Origin: Cercophora sp. LCS_1
Taxonomy: Eukaryota; Ascomycota; Sordariomycetes; Sordariales; Lasiosphaeriaceae
Assembly: GCA_036250225.1 (NCBI GenBank)
Contig: JAPZLL010000009.1
Location: forward strand, 620,001 to 684,000
Direction of reading: 5' to 3'
DNA: 64,000 bases
Positions 33,236 to 44,984 of the stretch are shown one piece after another; the first letter of the stretch is position 1; every line of letters begins with the position of its first letter. The notes under the pieces were generated by a model, which did no database searches, was not told the DNA's origin, and was given only the letters and a program-made list of their open reading frames with translations. The translations under genes and the position numbers were made by a program.

Positions 33236-35371
33236 CTTGCTGGCAATTTTGTCAGTAGGATTTTGAGACAGAAGACGCGTCAAGTGGCATGGAAAGACGT
33301 CGTCCCGAAGCGTGAGGAGACTCATATTGGGGCTCACTGTTGTGGCACCGCCGGTGTTACGCACCTTGAAATACCGGGTTGAGGCTAGGAAAAGCAGTTA
33401 TCCATCTTCTTCAAGGGTATGGCGGAGGGGACGGAGCAGTGCAACGCAGCAATGAGTGTTGTCTCGTCGAGGCTTAGAAGAGATGCCTAAGCCGTTTACT
33501 CGACTGGCGATGCTAGTCGGATAGACACAGACTCGATATTGCGAAACAACTTGGCACTGTCGTCTGGAGACTCAGAAGAAGCGAAAAGTGCGAGAACTGA
33601 GGCTCAGCTATCTTTCTCAGCCTGTGCGGGGTCTTTGATATATTGCAACTCTGAACGGTTCTAGTCGAAGTACAGAACGTGGTCGTGCGCTGGTCGCCAA
33701 CCGGTGGTCGCCTTCAAGTATCGCCACTCCAGTATCTGCTCGCTGGAATAATATACCCAGGCAACGAGAAAAAGCTGCTTCTGAAGTAGGACTGTCGCGC
33801 CTTGGAAGAAGATCCTCGGATCACGGCGTGTCTCGACGCTCTGGAGCTCTCGCGGTTAACGAAATCTTCGGAAGGACCTAACTTTCAGCACTGCAGAACT
33901 ACGACTCTTGCGCGACAATTGCGGTAGCCGGAGTACGGGTCGCTCTCCTCCTCAGGGAATCGAGCTCGGTGGCTGCGCAAGTATCGCGACGTGAAGAATT
34001 CCTGCTCTGGTGCGAAACGCACGAAACGCAGGTAAAGGGCCGCCGACGGACGAAGGGAGATGCCGTGACGGTAATCGTGCGCTCGGTTGATGGCTCGGTC
34101 AGTACTGTTGCAATCGACGCCTTTGAAGACGATCGCTTTGACTGGTGTTGACGCGCGGGTTGCGGAGATCGCGATTCTTGGAGAGCTCGCTTCTTCGGCG
34201 CCGAACCACGGAGGTTGCGCGAAGCTCGAAGATGCGCAAATATCACCACATCAAAAGAAGAATCTGCTTCGTCGAAGAGTTGTTTCGTTGAGGCAGTATA
34301 CGCTTACCGGTGCGAAATGGAGAGCGCGGGAGAGAACGATTACGGTTGTTGCGATTTGCGGTTGTTGACGTTGGAGAGTCGTGTTCGCGCAACGAAGATG
34401 GGAAAGAAGCTGTGGAGGGGCAGTTCTGAAGTCGTCTTAGCGATCCCTAGGTCTGTACCGGTGCTGCGGTGCCATATGGTCGTACCAGCACACAGGGGCA
34501 CTGGGTCCTGAACCCACTCCACTCGACCTTCGACCTCCAGCACGCCTTAGGCTCTGTCTCCAACCGGCCTTCAGCAAGATGTTGCGCGGGCCTTGGATCC
34601 AAGGTCATGCGCATCGCCAATACGTTACCTCCGCGGAACACACGCTGCGTTGGACGTCACCTTGCTAAACGGCGGACCTTGTTCTTGTATCTCCCCAACG
34701 CGGGGAGTCTCTCTGCTGTCGCCAACATTGTGTAGCAACTACTTTCGAGACCAAGGGTTCCGAGAAACAGCGCCGGCCACAGCCGCGAGGGTGGATTGCG
34801 GCTCCATTCAAAGACTACATTACTGAATACTACAGACCCGTCCTTCTACAGCACCTCACAACGCCGTGTCCGAGACCTATCCAACATCTCCAGCATGACC
34901 TCTGTCGAGGCGAGTGCCACACCGGAGCACCAAACCCCCACACGAACCACTTCGGGGAGCAACCGTCTCCGAGCCTCCTTCCCATTTATACCGGCCCCGA
35001 CCGTCTTGAGCCTCTGACATCTTCCAATTTCTGCCCGCGCCACCGCGAGAGCAGCTTCCAAGAGCTCAATAGTTTGCCTCGAGGATTGGGACTACCTCCA
35101 CCTGATGAAGTCCTGCCCTTCAGCGCCATCATTCGAGTCTTCGAAGGTCAGAGCACCGAATTCTGGGCAATGACTAGACTCTCGTTCTAGGGGACGAACA
35201 CAACCCTGCTCGTGAAGAGTGGATACAATGACGGCTCGCTAAGCGGTTTCAATCGAGGCCTTGCTCCAGACACTCGGTTCCAGCCCGATATGAACAGCCA
35301 TGGCGAAGTCGATCTCATTCTCCTTGTCCCTGATCCCGTCTCGCAAAACAACCACAGCCGACGCTGCTCCC
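33236..35371. other. Spacer between the two Cys-rich paralogs
   Basis: About 2.1 kb. Short frames on both strands lack domains and splice-supported continuity. The 3' part must contain the terminator of paralog 2 and the 5' part the promoter of paralog 1. Confidence 0.45.
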
Positions 35372-36254
35372 TTAGGGGCGTCCTTGCAACTCAGCAACTG
35401 ACCGCCTCGAATTCCTCCATTGGCGCATCGCAGGCAATGGTGTAGCCGGTAGTGCAACAATATCAACCCGTCCCGGGAGTTCATACTTGACGCCCAGCCC
35501 CAGCGACCTCCTCATCCACGGTAGCTGCCGTACTTCAGTCTCCTCGCCTCCCTCCAGCTCAGCTTTCTCAAACTTTTGGCTCGCCGACCCGGCGCCTCCC
35601 GTGTCTTCACGCCTCCGGCTCCGAATCTTCCTGAACCACAGCAGCCCTGAGAGGACCAGGATGGCCAATACGCAAACCACCAAGACAGGAATCAGGATCT
35701 TCATTTCCGTCGACATTGAAGGCGTCGGCGCTTCAGGCTGGCTGGGTCCTGGGCTCCCTGACTCGCTCGGGCCCGAACTCGACCCCGTGGGTGAGACACC
35801 ACTGCCCGTTGTGGTCCTCGGGGTAGAAGAAGACGATGTAGCCGGCCTGATTCATTAGCTGACCAACGAACATCATCAACGGCACAGCTACTCCTACGTA
35901 CCTAGTCTCGCGCTCAAACCCCGGCGGAGGCACACTCTGGTCAACATCCTTGAGGCAAACATCCGCCCCGGTGCAAGTGTACCCAAACGGACAACACCTG
36001 GAGCCGCATTTGGGTAGCTCAGAACCGAGGGCGAGCGTCTTAAGCAAAGCATCGGGGTGCCGAGCCGGGTCTTGCAGGGTGACGTCGCATAGTATGGCCT
36101 CAATCTTGTCACAAGAGGCCCCTTGGGGACAGCACAGCGTCGTAGTGTCCGCCGCGAGCGATACGCAGGCTTGGCTTGTTGTCGGACAGGTAAAATTGTT
36201 TGGGTTGTTGCCTGGGCAGAGGGCGAAGCCTTGGGGGACGGTGGCACCAGACAT
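35372..36254 (-). CDS. Cys-rich single-pass membrane protein, paralog 2
   Basis: Exons 36254-35902 and 35846-35372, 55-nt intron (GTACGT, GCTAATG branch point, CAG), 275 residues. Same architecture as paralog 1: Cys-rich head with CCPQG and CCPFGYTC, conserved SQ/LPKC and DVDQS-PP blocks, then a Ser/Thr/Pro stalk, one transmembrane helix (LIPVLVVCVLAILVLSGLLWF) and a basic juxtamembrane KIRSRRRE. Intron position is close to that of paralog 1, and the second exon is 475 nt in both. The open frame extends upstream with a hydrophobic stretch but has no ATG there. Function unknown; the tandem arrangement indicates duplication. Confidence 0.8.
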
Positions 36255-37071
36255 CTTTTCCCAGTTTTTATCCTTGCAATGATCGAAAAGGCGGGTAATA
36301 CAGTGGAGAGGAAGCAATGACAAGGGGAAAATGGCCAGGATAGTCTTCAACCGCAGCCGGCGCGGCGCCCATCTTTTACGGCAAGTAAAGGACCCAAAAA
36401 CAGTGCAGAGGGTCGGCCATGTGGTGGGCGGCCATCAGAAAGGTCGTGGTTGGCCATGTAAGCGCGCTGAGGGAACTTGAAACGGTGAAGGATCGCGTCA
36501 GCCAATTGGCGGCCAGAGGCAACAAGTTCGATTCCATCTAGGAATGGAAGGCTGCAAGTTTCTCTTCAGTTGCGCGTGTGGCCCTTTTTGGGGCAAGTGT
36601 GTGAAGAAAAAGTTAGCTTGCCGAGCACGCATTCTACAAAGAATGTCACATCCTCGAAATAATTCTGGAGGCCTTGAAAAAGTTCCACACACCTTGGAAT
36701 ATAATTCATTGCGTTCAAGATATTATTATACGCCTATTGAAAAATATATTATGGTTTGAAACCATTTGATCCTATGTTGGCAAATTCAGCATATGGCCTT
36801 TTTGCACAATCTGAATTGGTTCCAGGGTTGGGAGCGGACTGTTTCTTCACACCACTTGTGGGGCTCCCCGTGCCTCTGTTGATCCCAGCTACACTTGAGG
36901 CAGTCGGCCGGCTCCAAGTAGGCTCCTAAACACGTAATTGCTCACCATACACATCACGAGTGTCCCCTGCCCAAACCCGATGATGAGGAAGTACGAGATC
37001 GATTGAATAGCGCTACCAAACTAGTTGGGCGTAAGAAATCCTACAAGTTACCCAAAGCCTATCCTTCACAC
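36255..37071. other. A/T-rich spacer
   Basis: Contains an A/T-rich segment around 36640-36790. A stretch on the minus strand near 36920-37010 reads as one hydrophobic helix (SYFLIIGFGQGTLVM) but cannot be extended to a gene. Confidence 0.4.
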
Positions 37072-39224
37072 TCACACCAAGAATCTGAGGTTCATATCTA
37101 CTCCCAGTTAGATAGCCCCAATTCCCAAGTTGGAATCCACGAGAGACATGGAGACACATACCAAGAGGATGGGAACAAGACATTGCTAGTTTTGGGGTAC
37201 ACCTATACTTCAGGTGGTCTCGCATGCTGTCCAGTAGTTGACTGTAGCTGATGTTGGGATTTTCCTTCAGCGCCGTGATGAACGCCCAAGACATGGCACC
37301 AGTCGCCTGGGAGATGACAGGGTCGTCGGCTCTAGCAATGGTCAAGTCCAGGTTAGTCAAACCAAACGCTAGTGCAAAAGACTGGGTAAAGAAGGGTAAA
37401 GAAGGATGAAAATGATGACGAACGTAGTCCGCTCTTCTGTGTTGCACGAGAACATGATGACGTCGGCGGATGAAACCTTGAGAGCTGGAGACTCGGGGGC
37501 TAGAGGATCAGGGGCTGAAGCCTTGGCAGCTAAAGTCTTGGTAACTGAAGTCTTGAAAGCGACATCGTTGCCTCTTCTGTCGACGCTCTCCCCCCCTGCC
37601 GCCTTCTTAAAGAAGCCCAAGATACTTGTTCCCACACCAATACGGTCCCCACGGTTGTAAGCGCTGACGACTCCGACAAGACCCAGTCCGGATTCCTTGG
37701 CAAGGGTTGGTCCTTTAAGGACACCTTCTGTAGAGTAGATGTAGGGTAGATCGAGCGCGGTAGCAGAATTGCACGAATCGAAAATGACAGTCAACCGGAC
37801 CCCTGGTTGCAGCGGCTGCACCATAATGCGGTGCATCTCGCTGTCAGTGATGTGTCCAACTTGGCGAAAGTCGACTGGGTAGATGGCTTCATCGTAACCA
37901 CCCTCCTCGTCTTCATACAGTTCCCTGATTCAGCAACTGTGGCCTGTATCCCAAGATTAGGGGTGAATCTTTCAGCTTCGTCCGTGCAAAAGGTACTGCT
38001 TACCAGAATAGTGGAAAAACAACGAGTCGTTGGGGCGCGCATCCTTGACGAGCCAGTGCATGGCTCGAAGAATGTTTTCTTTCACTGGCTGACTCATGGG
38101 GTTCTGTCGATCGTCGGTGAGGATGACCATATCTTCTCGTCTGTATCCGAACGATACGCAAAGATAGGCAGATACGTTTCTGACATCGTTGATACAGCCA
38201 CTAAGCTGACCACGCTGACCGAAATAGTTGATGCCGATCAAGACGGCTTTTCGTCGGCCGGTACATTGCGAATATTGGAATTCGTGTCCCTCACGCGCGC
38301 CGTCTCCAAACGGTTGCGGCGCTTGTGGCGGCAGAGGGAGAGCTTGGGAACGGGTGCCGCTGACGTATAAACTTGGGTTCGCGGGCGGCATGCCTTTGGC
38401 GTGCTGTTAGTGTCTCGGTTGCGGATTTCAAAGTCTGCCTGACATACCGGGCCTGTAGTTGCACTGTGACAGAGGATAATGATTGGGATATAGTGGAGGT
38501 GGCAGCTGGGGGAGGAGTCAGGCTCAAGCAGCACATGATGGACAACATGACAAAACCACCAACCTGGGGGAAGGCCGGATACGAATACGTGTACGCATGT
38601 TGATTAGGCTGCTGGTATCCAAGGCTGAGCTCGTTAGTAGTCAGAGGGCTAACACCGTCGAGAAACGCTGCATGATCACCATTGATCTCGGGGTCACTGT
38701 GGACTCGACATGGGCCCGGGGCTTGAGGGCGACCTGGTGAAGGGAGCACGGCGACTTGCTGTGACGGCGTTGAAGAGCCAGGAGTCCGATAACCAATCCC
38801 GGGCGGCGTTGAGATTCCAGAACGGTTGTCTTCATCGTTCGGCTTGTGCCGCTTCTCCCATCGGTCGATTTTGTCTGCCGGGATCGGCCGACCACAAAGG
38901 GTAAACTCGGTTTCCTTGCCAATGAGCCGACGTCGATCCCGTATCACTGAAATGGCACGCATTTTGGACTGGCTGACGTATTTTTCAAGCTCCCACTTCT
39001 CGAACCGAAACCTGTACTGCCTCTCGCTGGTAAGTTGGTAAGCACAACTAACGGGAAACGCCATTTAAGAGGACACCGTACTTAGCATCGAAGTCATATT
39101 CCGATGACATGACCTTCATGACGTCGGACATTTGCCTGTCCTCTGTCCAATAAAGCTGGACAATGACGTCCTTCACTTTTTCCCATTCCGCATCGGGGAT
39201 GAAACGAGCGCTGTTGGGATTCAT
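37072..39224 (-). pseudogene. Clr5-metacaspase fusion gene with one in-frame TGA
   Basis: Seven exons: 39224-39082, 39026-38564, 38505-38448, 38393-38004, 37943-37424, 37331-37162, 37100-37072. All six introns (54-92 nt) keep frame, giving 591 codons. Residues about 5-60 are a Clr5 domain (PDAEWEKVKDVIVQLY, then QYRFRFEKWELEKY); a Pro/Tyr-rich linker (YSYPAF, LYPNHYPLS) like a metacaspase prodomain follows; then the peptidase (RRKAVLIGINYFGQRGQL, SLFFHYSGH, FDSCNSATALDLPYIYST, SQATGAMSWAF, CSHPL near the end). One TGA at 37932-37930 (codon 356) falls three codons after the catalytic His, where GGQ is normal. The nucleophile Cys remains (codon 409), but DSCHSG has become DSCNSA. Metacaspases cleave after Arg/Lys and act in fungal cell death and proteostasis. 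Start could instead be ATG 39317. Broken allele, pseudo-enzyme or sequence error are all possible. Confidence 0.72.
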
Positions 39225-40968
39225 GTTGCGGAAGGAGAGCAGCACAACCGGTGCAGCCGACCAACTTGGACGAGGAAAGGGGCGGGATGAATGCTGAAGA
39301 ACCGTCGCCTCACCCATCCTTCAAGGTTTGGGACGAAGAGAAGCCCAAGTTATTATATGCCCAGTTGAGATGTGTTGCTGCGTCCGTGGCATGGAGCTAA
39401 GGTAACAGCACCGTCCCCCTGTTGGGAGCGTGGCAAGGCAAAAGGACAAACGTATTTTTCACCGGTTTGGACACACTATCAGACGTGGCCAGATGTCTCA
39501 CCCGTGCACGTTAGAGGGTACCTGAGCCTTGGCGCTCGGCGCAGCTGAACCGGCGCCGAAGGTCAACCGGGCTGGCGCAGATCAGGCTCTGTCGTACCTT
39601 CGATTACCAATGGCAGCTGCGACTTTGCAAAAGAACATTGGACACGCGCCTGGCGCAGCCTCCAAGCCTACCCGTCCTCGCGGGGTCACCGTCGACGCTG
39701 GCGAGAGCCACTCACGAAGAGGATACCGGCCGCGTTCAAGGCCAGTCAAATTTCCCCCTCCCACCACTGGCAGGCTTTTGATCTCTTCTCCGATTTTTTT
39801 TTTTTTTTTTTTTTTTCAAAAAGACAATCTGGTCAGTGCGCTCTTCGTTTCACGGGACTCGCTCAGCTTGACGTTGCTGCGATCCCTCCAACTAGCGGCT
39901 CAAAAATACAATCACGACGCTGACACAATCCCAAGCCCACTGGCGAAGACAGCTTCAGTTGGTTTTCTTGTAGCCATAATCCTTTAGCTATAAATCTTGC
40001 ACCGTGACTCCCAATGATGAGAGCGTGGCACGCCACCATGCGCAACTCCAAGTGTGCAACCCCTGTTCAAGTATTGACAACGAAGTCCACGAGACTTGCG
40101 ACACTCCCGCGCCCTTCAAGAATATTCATGAGCACCCATATTTCTCATGATTTTGTCGCCACTTGTCGCGCGTCGTGGCCACGACGAACACGCTGTTTCT
40201 GTTGCTGCTGTGCCCAGCCCCCCCAGCAGGCCCTCCCGCTTCCTCGAACGACCCTGAAATCGGCTGGTCGACCCCGTTTGAGGTCATCGCATTGCTTTTG
40301 GCCATGCTCACCATCTACCTTTCCTATCAGCAGCTGCGGGTCTTACGCCAACAAAACTGTCAGCCCCCCAGGTTCTCAACCCCATACACACAGACATCGT
40401 TGACGCCGTCTGGGGATCAAGCGCCGATTGAATGGAATGCCACAGACTTCAGACTGGATGATAGGCATCACTACTTTGTCCTATCTACACGAGCATATAC
40501 TTATCATCAGTTAGTCGCCTCTTGTCGCTCCCAGCATGCGCGTATGCGCTGACTCTCTTCATTTGGTAGGGTTGCAACTGGGCGCAAATACGGGTCTTGA
40601 CAGGCTTCTCATGGGGCGTTGAGCGCTTCATAGGGAAAAGAGATAGCAACCACCATTAGCCTGTAAAATCCACATCTTTCGTCGCCTTGGACGCACCCAA
40701 CTTGGATCTATCTGCGAAGAAAGTCGAGGGTGAGGAAGGAGCAACCGCCACATTCGGATGCAGTAAATACATGTGGCTGCCCCATTCCGAGGGGGCCGGT
40801 CCACCGAAGGAAAGACCCGACAGTGTCAAGACGCACCTCAAGTGAGAGATTCCTTTCCCAGAACAACTGTCCTCCAACATCATTGGGACAATTGGTTTCT
40901 CAACTCCTCCAGAGTATCCCCCTCCGTGATCACCGACAACTACCAGTACACTCGCGGGTACCATCATA
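39225..40968. other. Spacer with 23-T tract
   Basis: A 23-T homopolymer lies at 39794-39816. Near 40163-40552 one frame could encode a small membrane protein (see separate entry). The rest has no supportable gene. Confidence 0.4.
40163..40552 (+). CDS. Possible small membrane protein (weak)
   Basis: An open frame without a good ATG contains a Leu-rich stretch near its start and, after a Pro-rich loop, a plausible single helix (FEVIALLLAMLTIYLSYQQL) followed by basic residues. Such short one-helix proteins exist in fungi, but no family is recognised and the start exon was not found. May be noncoding. Confidence 0.22.
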   Translation: MSRVVATTNTLFLLLLCPAPPAGPPASSNDPEIGWSTPFEVIALLLAMLTIYLSYQQLRVLRQQNCQPPRFSTPYTQTSLTPSGDQAPIEWNATDFRLDDRHHYFVLSTRAYTYHQLVASCRSQHARMR

Positions 40969-42287
40969 ATGAAGCCCTTTCTCCTCCTGCCAGCTCTTTC
41001 AGCCCTCGCCTTGGCGGCGCCGACCCCCGACCCAGGCGTGACCCAACTCAACGTCACCTCTGGCGTTTCCCTCGCCAACGACCGCCACTACATCCAAGCC
41101 TGCGCCAACAGCTACTTTGGCGGTCAGTGCGGCTTTATTCGAGCCGACGCGGGCCAATGCGGTAAGCCACTCCGTTCTCCGGATCCCTGAGCCAATGCAC
41201 AACTGAGTCTTGCCCTATTTAGTGAGCCTGGCGGATTCGTCCGGGCACACGGTATCCTCAGTCGACACACATGGGCGAAACTGCACATTCTATGCGTACG
41301 AGAATTACTGGAACAAAAGCGAATTGGGCCCCGCTGACAGGACGAACAGAAGTGCAGACTGCAACTACACCAACCCAGCGACACCATCCCTGAACATCAA
41401 GGGCAAGAGGTACTACGTCGGCGACGATCTCAACGACGAAATCGGATCGTACTTGTGCACCGCCGAGGGAATCAACGCCGTGGCAGCAAACGTCACCAGC
41501 ATCGGGGCAAACAACCACCCGGTCCCAGACTTCAACGACCCCCACAACATCGTTCTTTGCAAAGACAAGGATCTCCTCGGTATAGGAGGCTTGTTTAGGG
41601 CCAACCCGTACGAATGTGGTACGTTCCTCGGCCTCGTGATTCTCTCGAGATCTCCCGCTGACTTGTGACGCTTCAGTGACCCTCGTTGACTTGGGATACG
41701 CGAAAACCGTCACCTCGATGGACCTACGCACGCGGACGTGTGTATTCTCTACGTATGTGAACTTCCCAGGAAAGAAAGAGGCGACAAGCTTCCTGCTGAT
41801 ATAGGCCAAATAGTCACCCGGATTGCGCATACTTCTTTGATCAGGGAGTTGGCGGTCCCGGCAACGATCAGTACACAATACTTGGGAAGGGCAATGTCGA
41901 CTCCTTTTTGAACGACAAGTTCGTTTCGTACTATTGTACCGACGAGGGGCTGTGGAGCAGCGATCATGGGAGGCGCGACGTGGCGCCTCAACGACTCGAC
42001 GCCGCCCTCGAGTTGGCAAACCTCGAGGCGGGCGGAAGCAGTGCATCCGAGGACCCTCGCTACATCTATGTTTGCACTGGGAAGAACTTTGGAGCTCCTT
42101 GCGCCGAGTTTCTAAGCAATCCAAATCAATGCGGTAAGTAGTCCTGCATGTTTTGTTGAGACACCGCTAAGTTATGGCAGTGAGCATGTTCCCTGCGACC
42201 GAGGGGACTTATTACAAGAATATTGTCTCTATTGACACGCGTGGGCGAAAGTGCCATCTATATTGGTATGATAATCCGGAAAATTGA
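40969..42287 (+). CDS. Secreted Cys-rich protein of three repeats
   Basis: Five exons, 40969-41161, 41223-41618, 41677-41752, 41805-42133 and 42181-42287, give 366 residues. A signal peptide (about 1-17) precedes three repeats, each opening with a (Y/N)I..C....(F/L)G stretch, then an (N/Y).(Q/E)C-V(S/T)(L/M) block, then (D).(R/H)(G/T)R.C..(Y/S). In each repeat a phase-1 intron falls exactly between the Cys and Val codons. Repeats 1 and 2 carry an extra insert of 60-70 residues ending in YLCT-EG or YYCTDEG; repeat 3 stops right after its third block. The Cys pattern recalls beta/gamma-crystallin-like secreted fungal proteins, which is tentative. Role unknown; size, secretion and Cys content would suit an effector, an antimicrobial or a wall protein. 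Confidence 0.8.
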
Positions 42288-43222
42288 CGAATAAAAGGGT
42301 AGTTGACGCAGTGAAACAGGTCTCTAGGGTGCCAAAGTGATGGTGACCCTTACGATTTCTCCGGGAGAAGCGGTGACCTTGGTATGCCAGGAGTTTCGTT
42401 TGTGTCTTGGTGGTGCGATTAAACGGGGCTATCAGGAGATGTGTCTAAGAGTTTTTCACGCCAATTTTGATGAACGGTGTTGTTAATGGAATATTATAAA
42501 CAGAGGATGGAGGTTGCTTCGAACCTTTGAGCTGCTATGCCTACAAATTGACAGCTATCTTGCCGATATTGGTGTTCTCTGGTATATCAGAACTGAGCGA
42601 TTTCTAACCAAGGACATTCTCCATCCCTCTCAACACTTATGGACTAAATCAGCAAGGGTTTATTTTCAGAAGAGGTTAGTTTCTGAACCCCAGCTACCCT
42701 AGCGCCCCTGACTGACGCTGATGCAGCAGACATCGCTACCCGTGCAAACAGACATCAAGCGACAAGCGAAGACCAGGACAAACGATTGGTAGGCTTTGCG
42801 CCGTCTTCACATTACCAACAAACCCAACGACTAAAATCCGGGCAAGTGCCGGTAAGGCTGCGGTGCGGTGATCCCGCCCGGCGATATTATCTCCGGGCTG
42901 GGCACGGCATCACAACAAGAAGCCTGCATCTGTCTGCGAAACGCCATATGCGCCATTACCAATCCGCATTCTATCTTCACCAATCCCAAGATCCAATTGG
43001 CCCCGGAACCTCATGATGATAAGTTTCCGAGCCGGGGCGATTTTCTCGTCGTCTTGATGCTGGCGTGACTCAGCAGGCCAGGGGCAGCTAAAAGAATCCT
43101 CCGGCATCGTTCGCGGAGGATTCGTACAAAAGAGCTTCCCAGGGAGGGGGCGAGGATATGTCTTTTGTTCTCGACAGCATCTCGTAATATCATCACGAAA
43201 CAGTTGAATCTTGTGCACCACA
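42288..43222. other. Spacer without genes
   Basis: No frame with a domain. Presumed 3' flank of the repeat protein and promoter of the oxidoreductase. Confidence 0.45.
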
Positions 43223-44884
43223 ATGGCCACCATCCCTCCAACTCACCGCGCCATCCGCCGCATCCGGGGGACTGCCTCCGTCGAGACACCCTTGACTCTT
43301 GAATTGACCACCGAACAAACCCTCCCCGCAGGTGGCTTGGGTCCCCACGACGTACTCGTCAAGATCTTGGCTGTCTCACTTAACTACCGCGGTTCGTTTT
43401 CCCTCCTTCCCTACGTCGCCCCCTTCGAGGCCTCAATCAAGGACCTGCCAAGCTCGAGTGGGTGCTGGCTCGAGACAGATCGCATTCCACTCCTGCACCC
43501 CTTTCCCAACCCTCAATATGCTAAAGCCTGTGATGAACAGACGCGGGCATGCTCCGCGGCCTAGCCCGGTACCTAGGCGGTCAAATCCAAGGCGGCATTG
43601 CCGGTTCAGACGCTTCAGCGCGCGTGGTAGCCACTGGTTCGGGGGTGACCAAGTTCAGCGTGGGTGATCGTGTTCAGCCGACGTTTGATCTTGCGAATAT
43701 GGATGGGACGATTGCGGAGGGTGCGCATAAAGCTTTGGGAGGGGATGTGGATGGTGTGTTGAGGGAGTTTGTGGTTATTGACGACCGTTTTTTGGTGGGG
43801 GTTCCGGGGTACTTGACTGATATCGAGGTATGTGTTTTTCTTCCCTTTTGTTCTTGAGCTCTGTTTCTTTTTTTTCTCGTACACGCCATTTTGGTTTGCC
43901 TCACCGCCCGTCCCATACGTAGCCCCAACGCCGGGCATGCAAACTGTTGAAACATGGAAGCGTACTCACATAGGAGACGCTCCCTTGATATTACTGGGCT
44001 CCTCATATCTGTCATGGCCTTAAGGTTCTTTTGAAAAGCGCTTCAGCCCTTCCAATAATGGATAACCGTGAATATCCAGAGCCATTGGTGTGTAATGGAG
44101 CGAAATGGGGGGGGGGGGAGGGGGTTCGAAAAATAGCTCTCTTTTCTTTCACTGGATATATTCCCATTTGGAGACAGGGATGGCCACTGATAGAGATGAT
44201 GCTGACGAAATACCTAGGCTGCTACCCTCGGCTGTGCGTCACTCACTGCGTTTAATGCGCTCGCCCAGGTACAGGGTGAGAACAAAACGGTGTTGGTCCA
44301 GGGAACTGGCGGGGTGGCCATGTTCGCGGCGGCGTTTGCCAAGGCAAAGGGGTGGAGGGTTATTATCACGAGCGGAAAAGACGAGAAGCTGGAGGCAGTA
44401 AAGGGGAAGTTTGGGGTTGAGGGGTATAATTACAAGAATAAGGGGCAGGCAGAGGAGGTGGCGAGGCTGACTGGCGGGAAGGGCGTTGACTTTGTGGTCA
44501 ACAATCGTGGACCGGGAGGCGTCCCGGAGGATGTCGAGGTTCTGGCGAGGGGTGGGACGGTGAGCATGGTTGGGTTTATGGATGGGTTCGATGGGGATTG
44601 GAAGGCGAGTGTGTTGTTGGGGTTGATTTGGAGGGTTGCGAGGATTCAGTAAGTTTCTTCCCTTTCCGTCTCTGACTAACAGTGATGCTGACCGAGGTAG
44701 GGGCATCGCGGTAGGTTCAAAAGAGGACTTTGAGAAGCAAAACAAGTTCCTCGAGGAACACGATGTCGATCTGAGCGGCCTGATTGATGACAAGGTGTTT
44801 ACCCTGGAGCAGAGCCAGGAGGCATTTGATTACTTGTACGCTGAGAAGCATGTCGGCAAGGTCATCATCAGGGTTACCGAGTAA
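43223..44884 (+). CDS. Medium-chain (quinone/zinc-type alcohol dehydrogenase-like) oxidoreductase
   Basis: Four exons, 43223-43391, 43541-43827, 44218-44648 and 44701-44884, give 356 residues. Exon joins restore family sequence: SLNYRDAGMLRG over intron 1, LTDIE-AATLGCASLTAFNAL over intron 2, RIQGIAVGSKEDFE over intron 3. The Rossmann nucleotide-binding motif appears as VLVQGTGGVAMFAAAFAKA. NADPH is the likely cofactor, with reduction of quinones, enals or similar as the usual chemistry. The structural-zinc cysteines are absent, as in zinc-independent members. Introns 1 (149 nt) and 2 (390 nt) are long for this region; intron 2 carries a 12-G run. Convergent with the hotdog thioesterase, 100 bp between stop codons. 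Confidence 0.88.
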
Positions 44885-44984
44885 TATGTTGATTTAGCTT
44901 ATGTGCAATACACAAACACGCTATGCCGCCAACTCCATCCATGCTCTCTCTATCCCATGAATCAACCGCCATGCAAACACAAAT

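Noticed and set aside
36900..37015. Hydrophobic stretch on the minus strand resembling the end of an MFS transporter
   Set aside because: Only one helix-length match (SYFLIIGFGQG, then RSLLGAG); no further helices upstream, so not distinguishable from chance.
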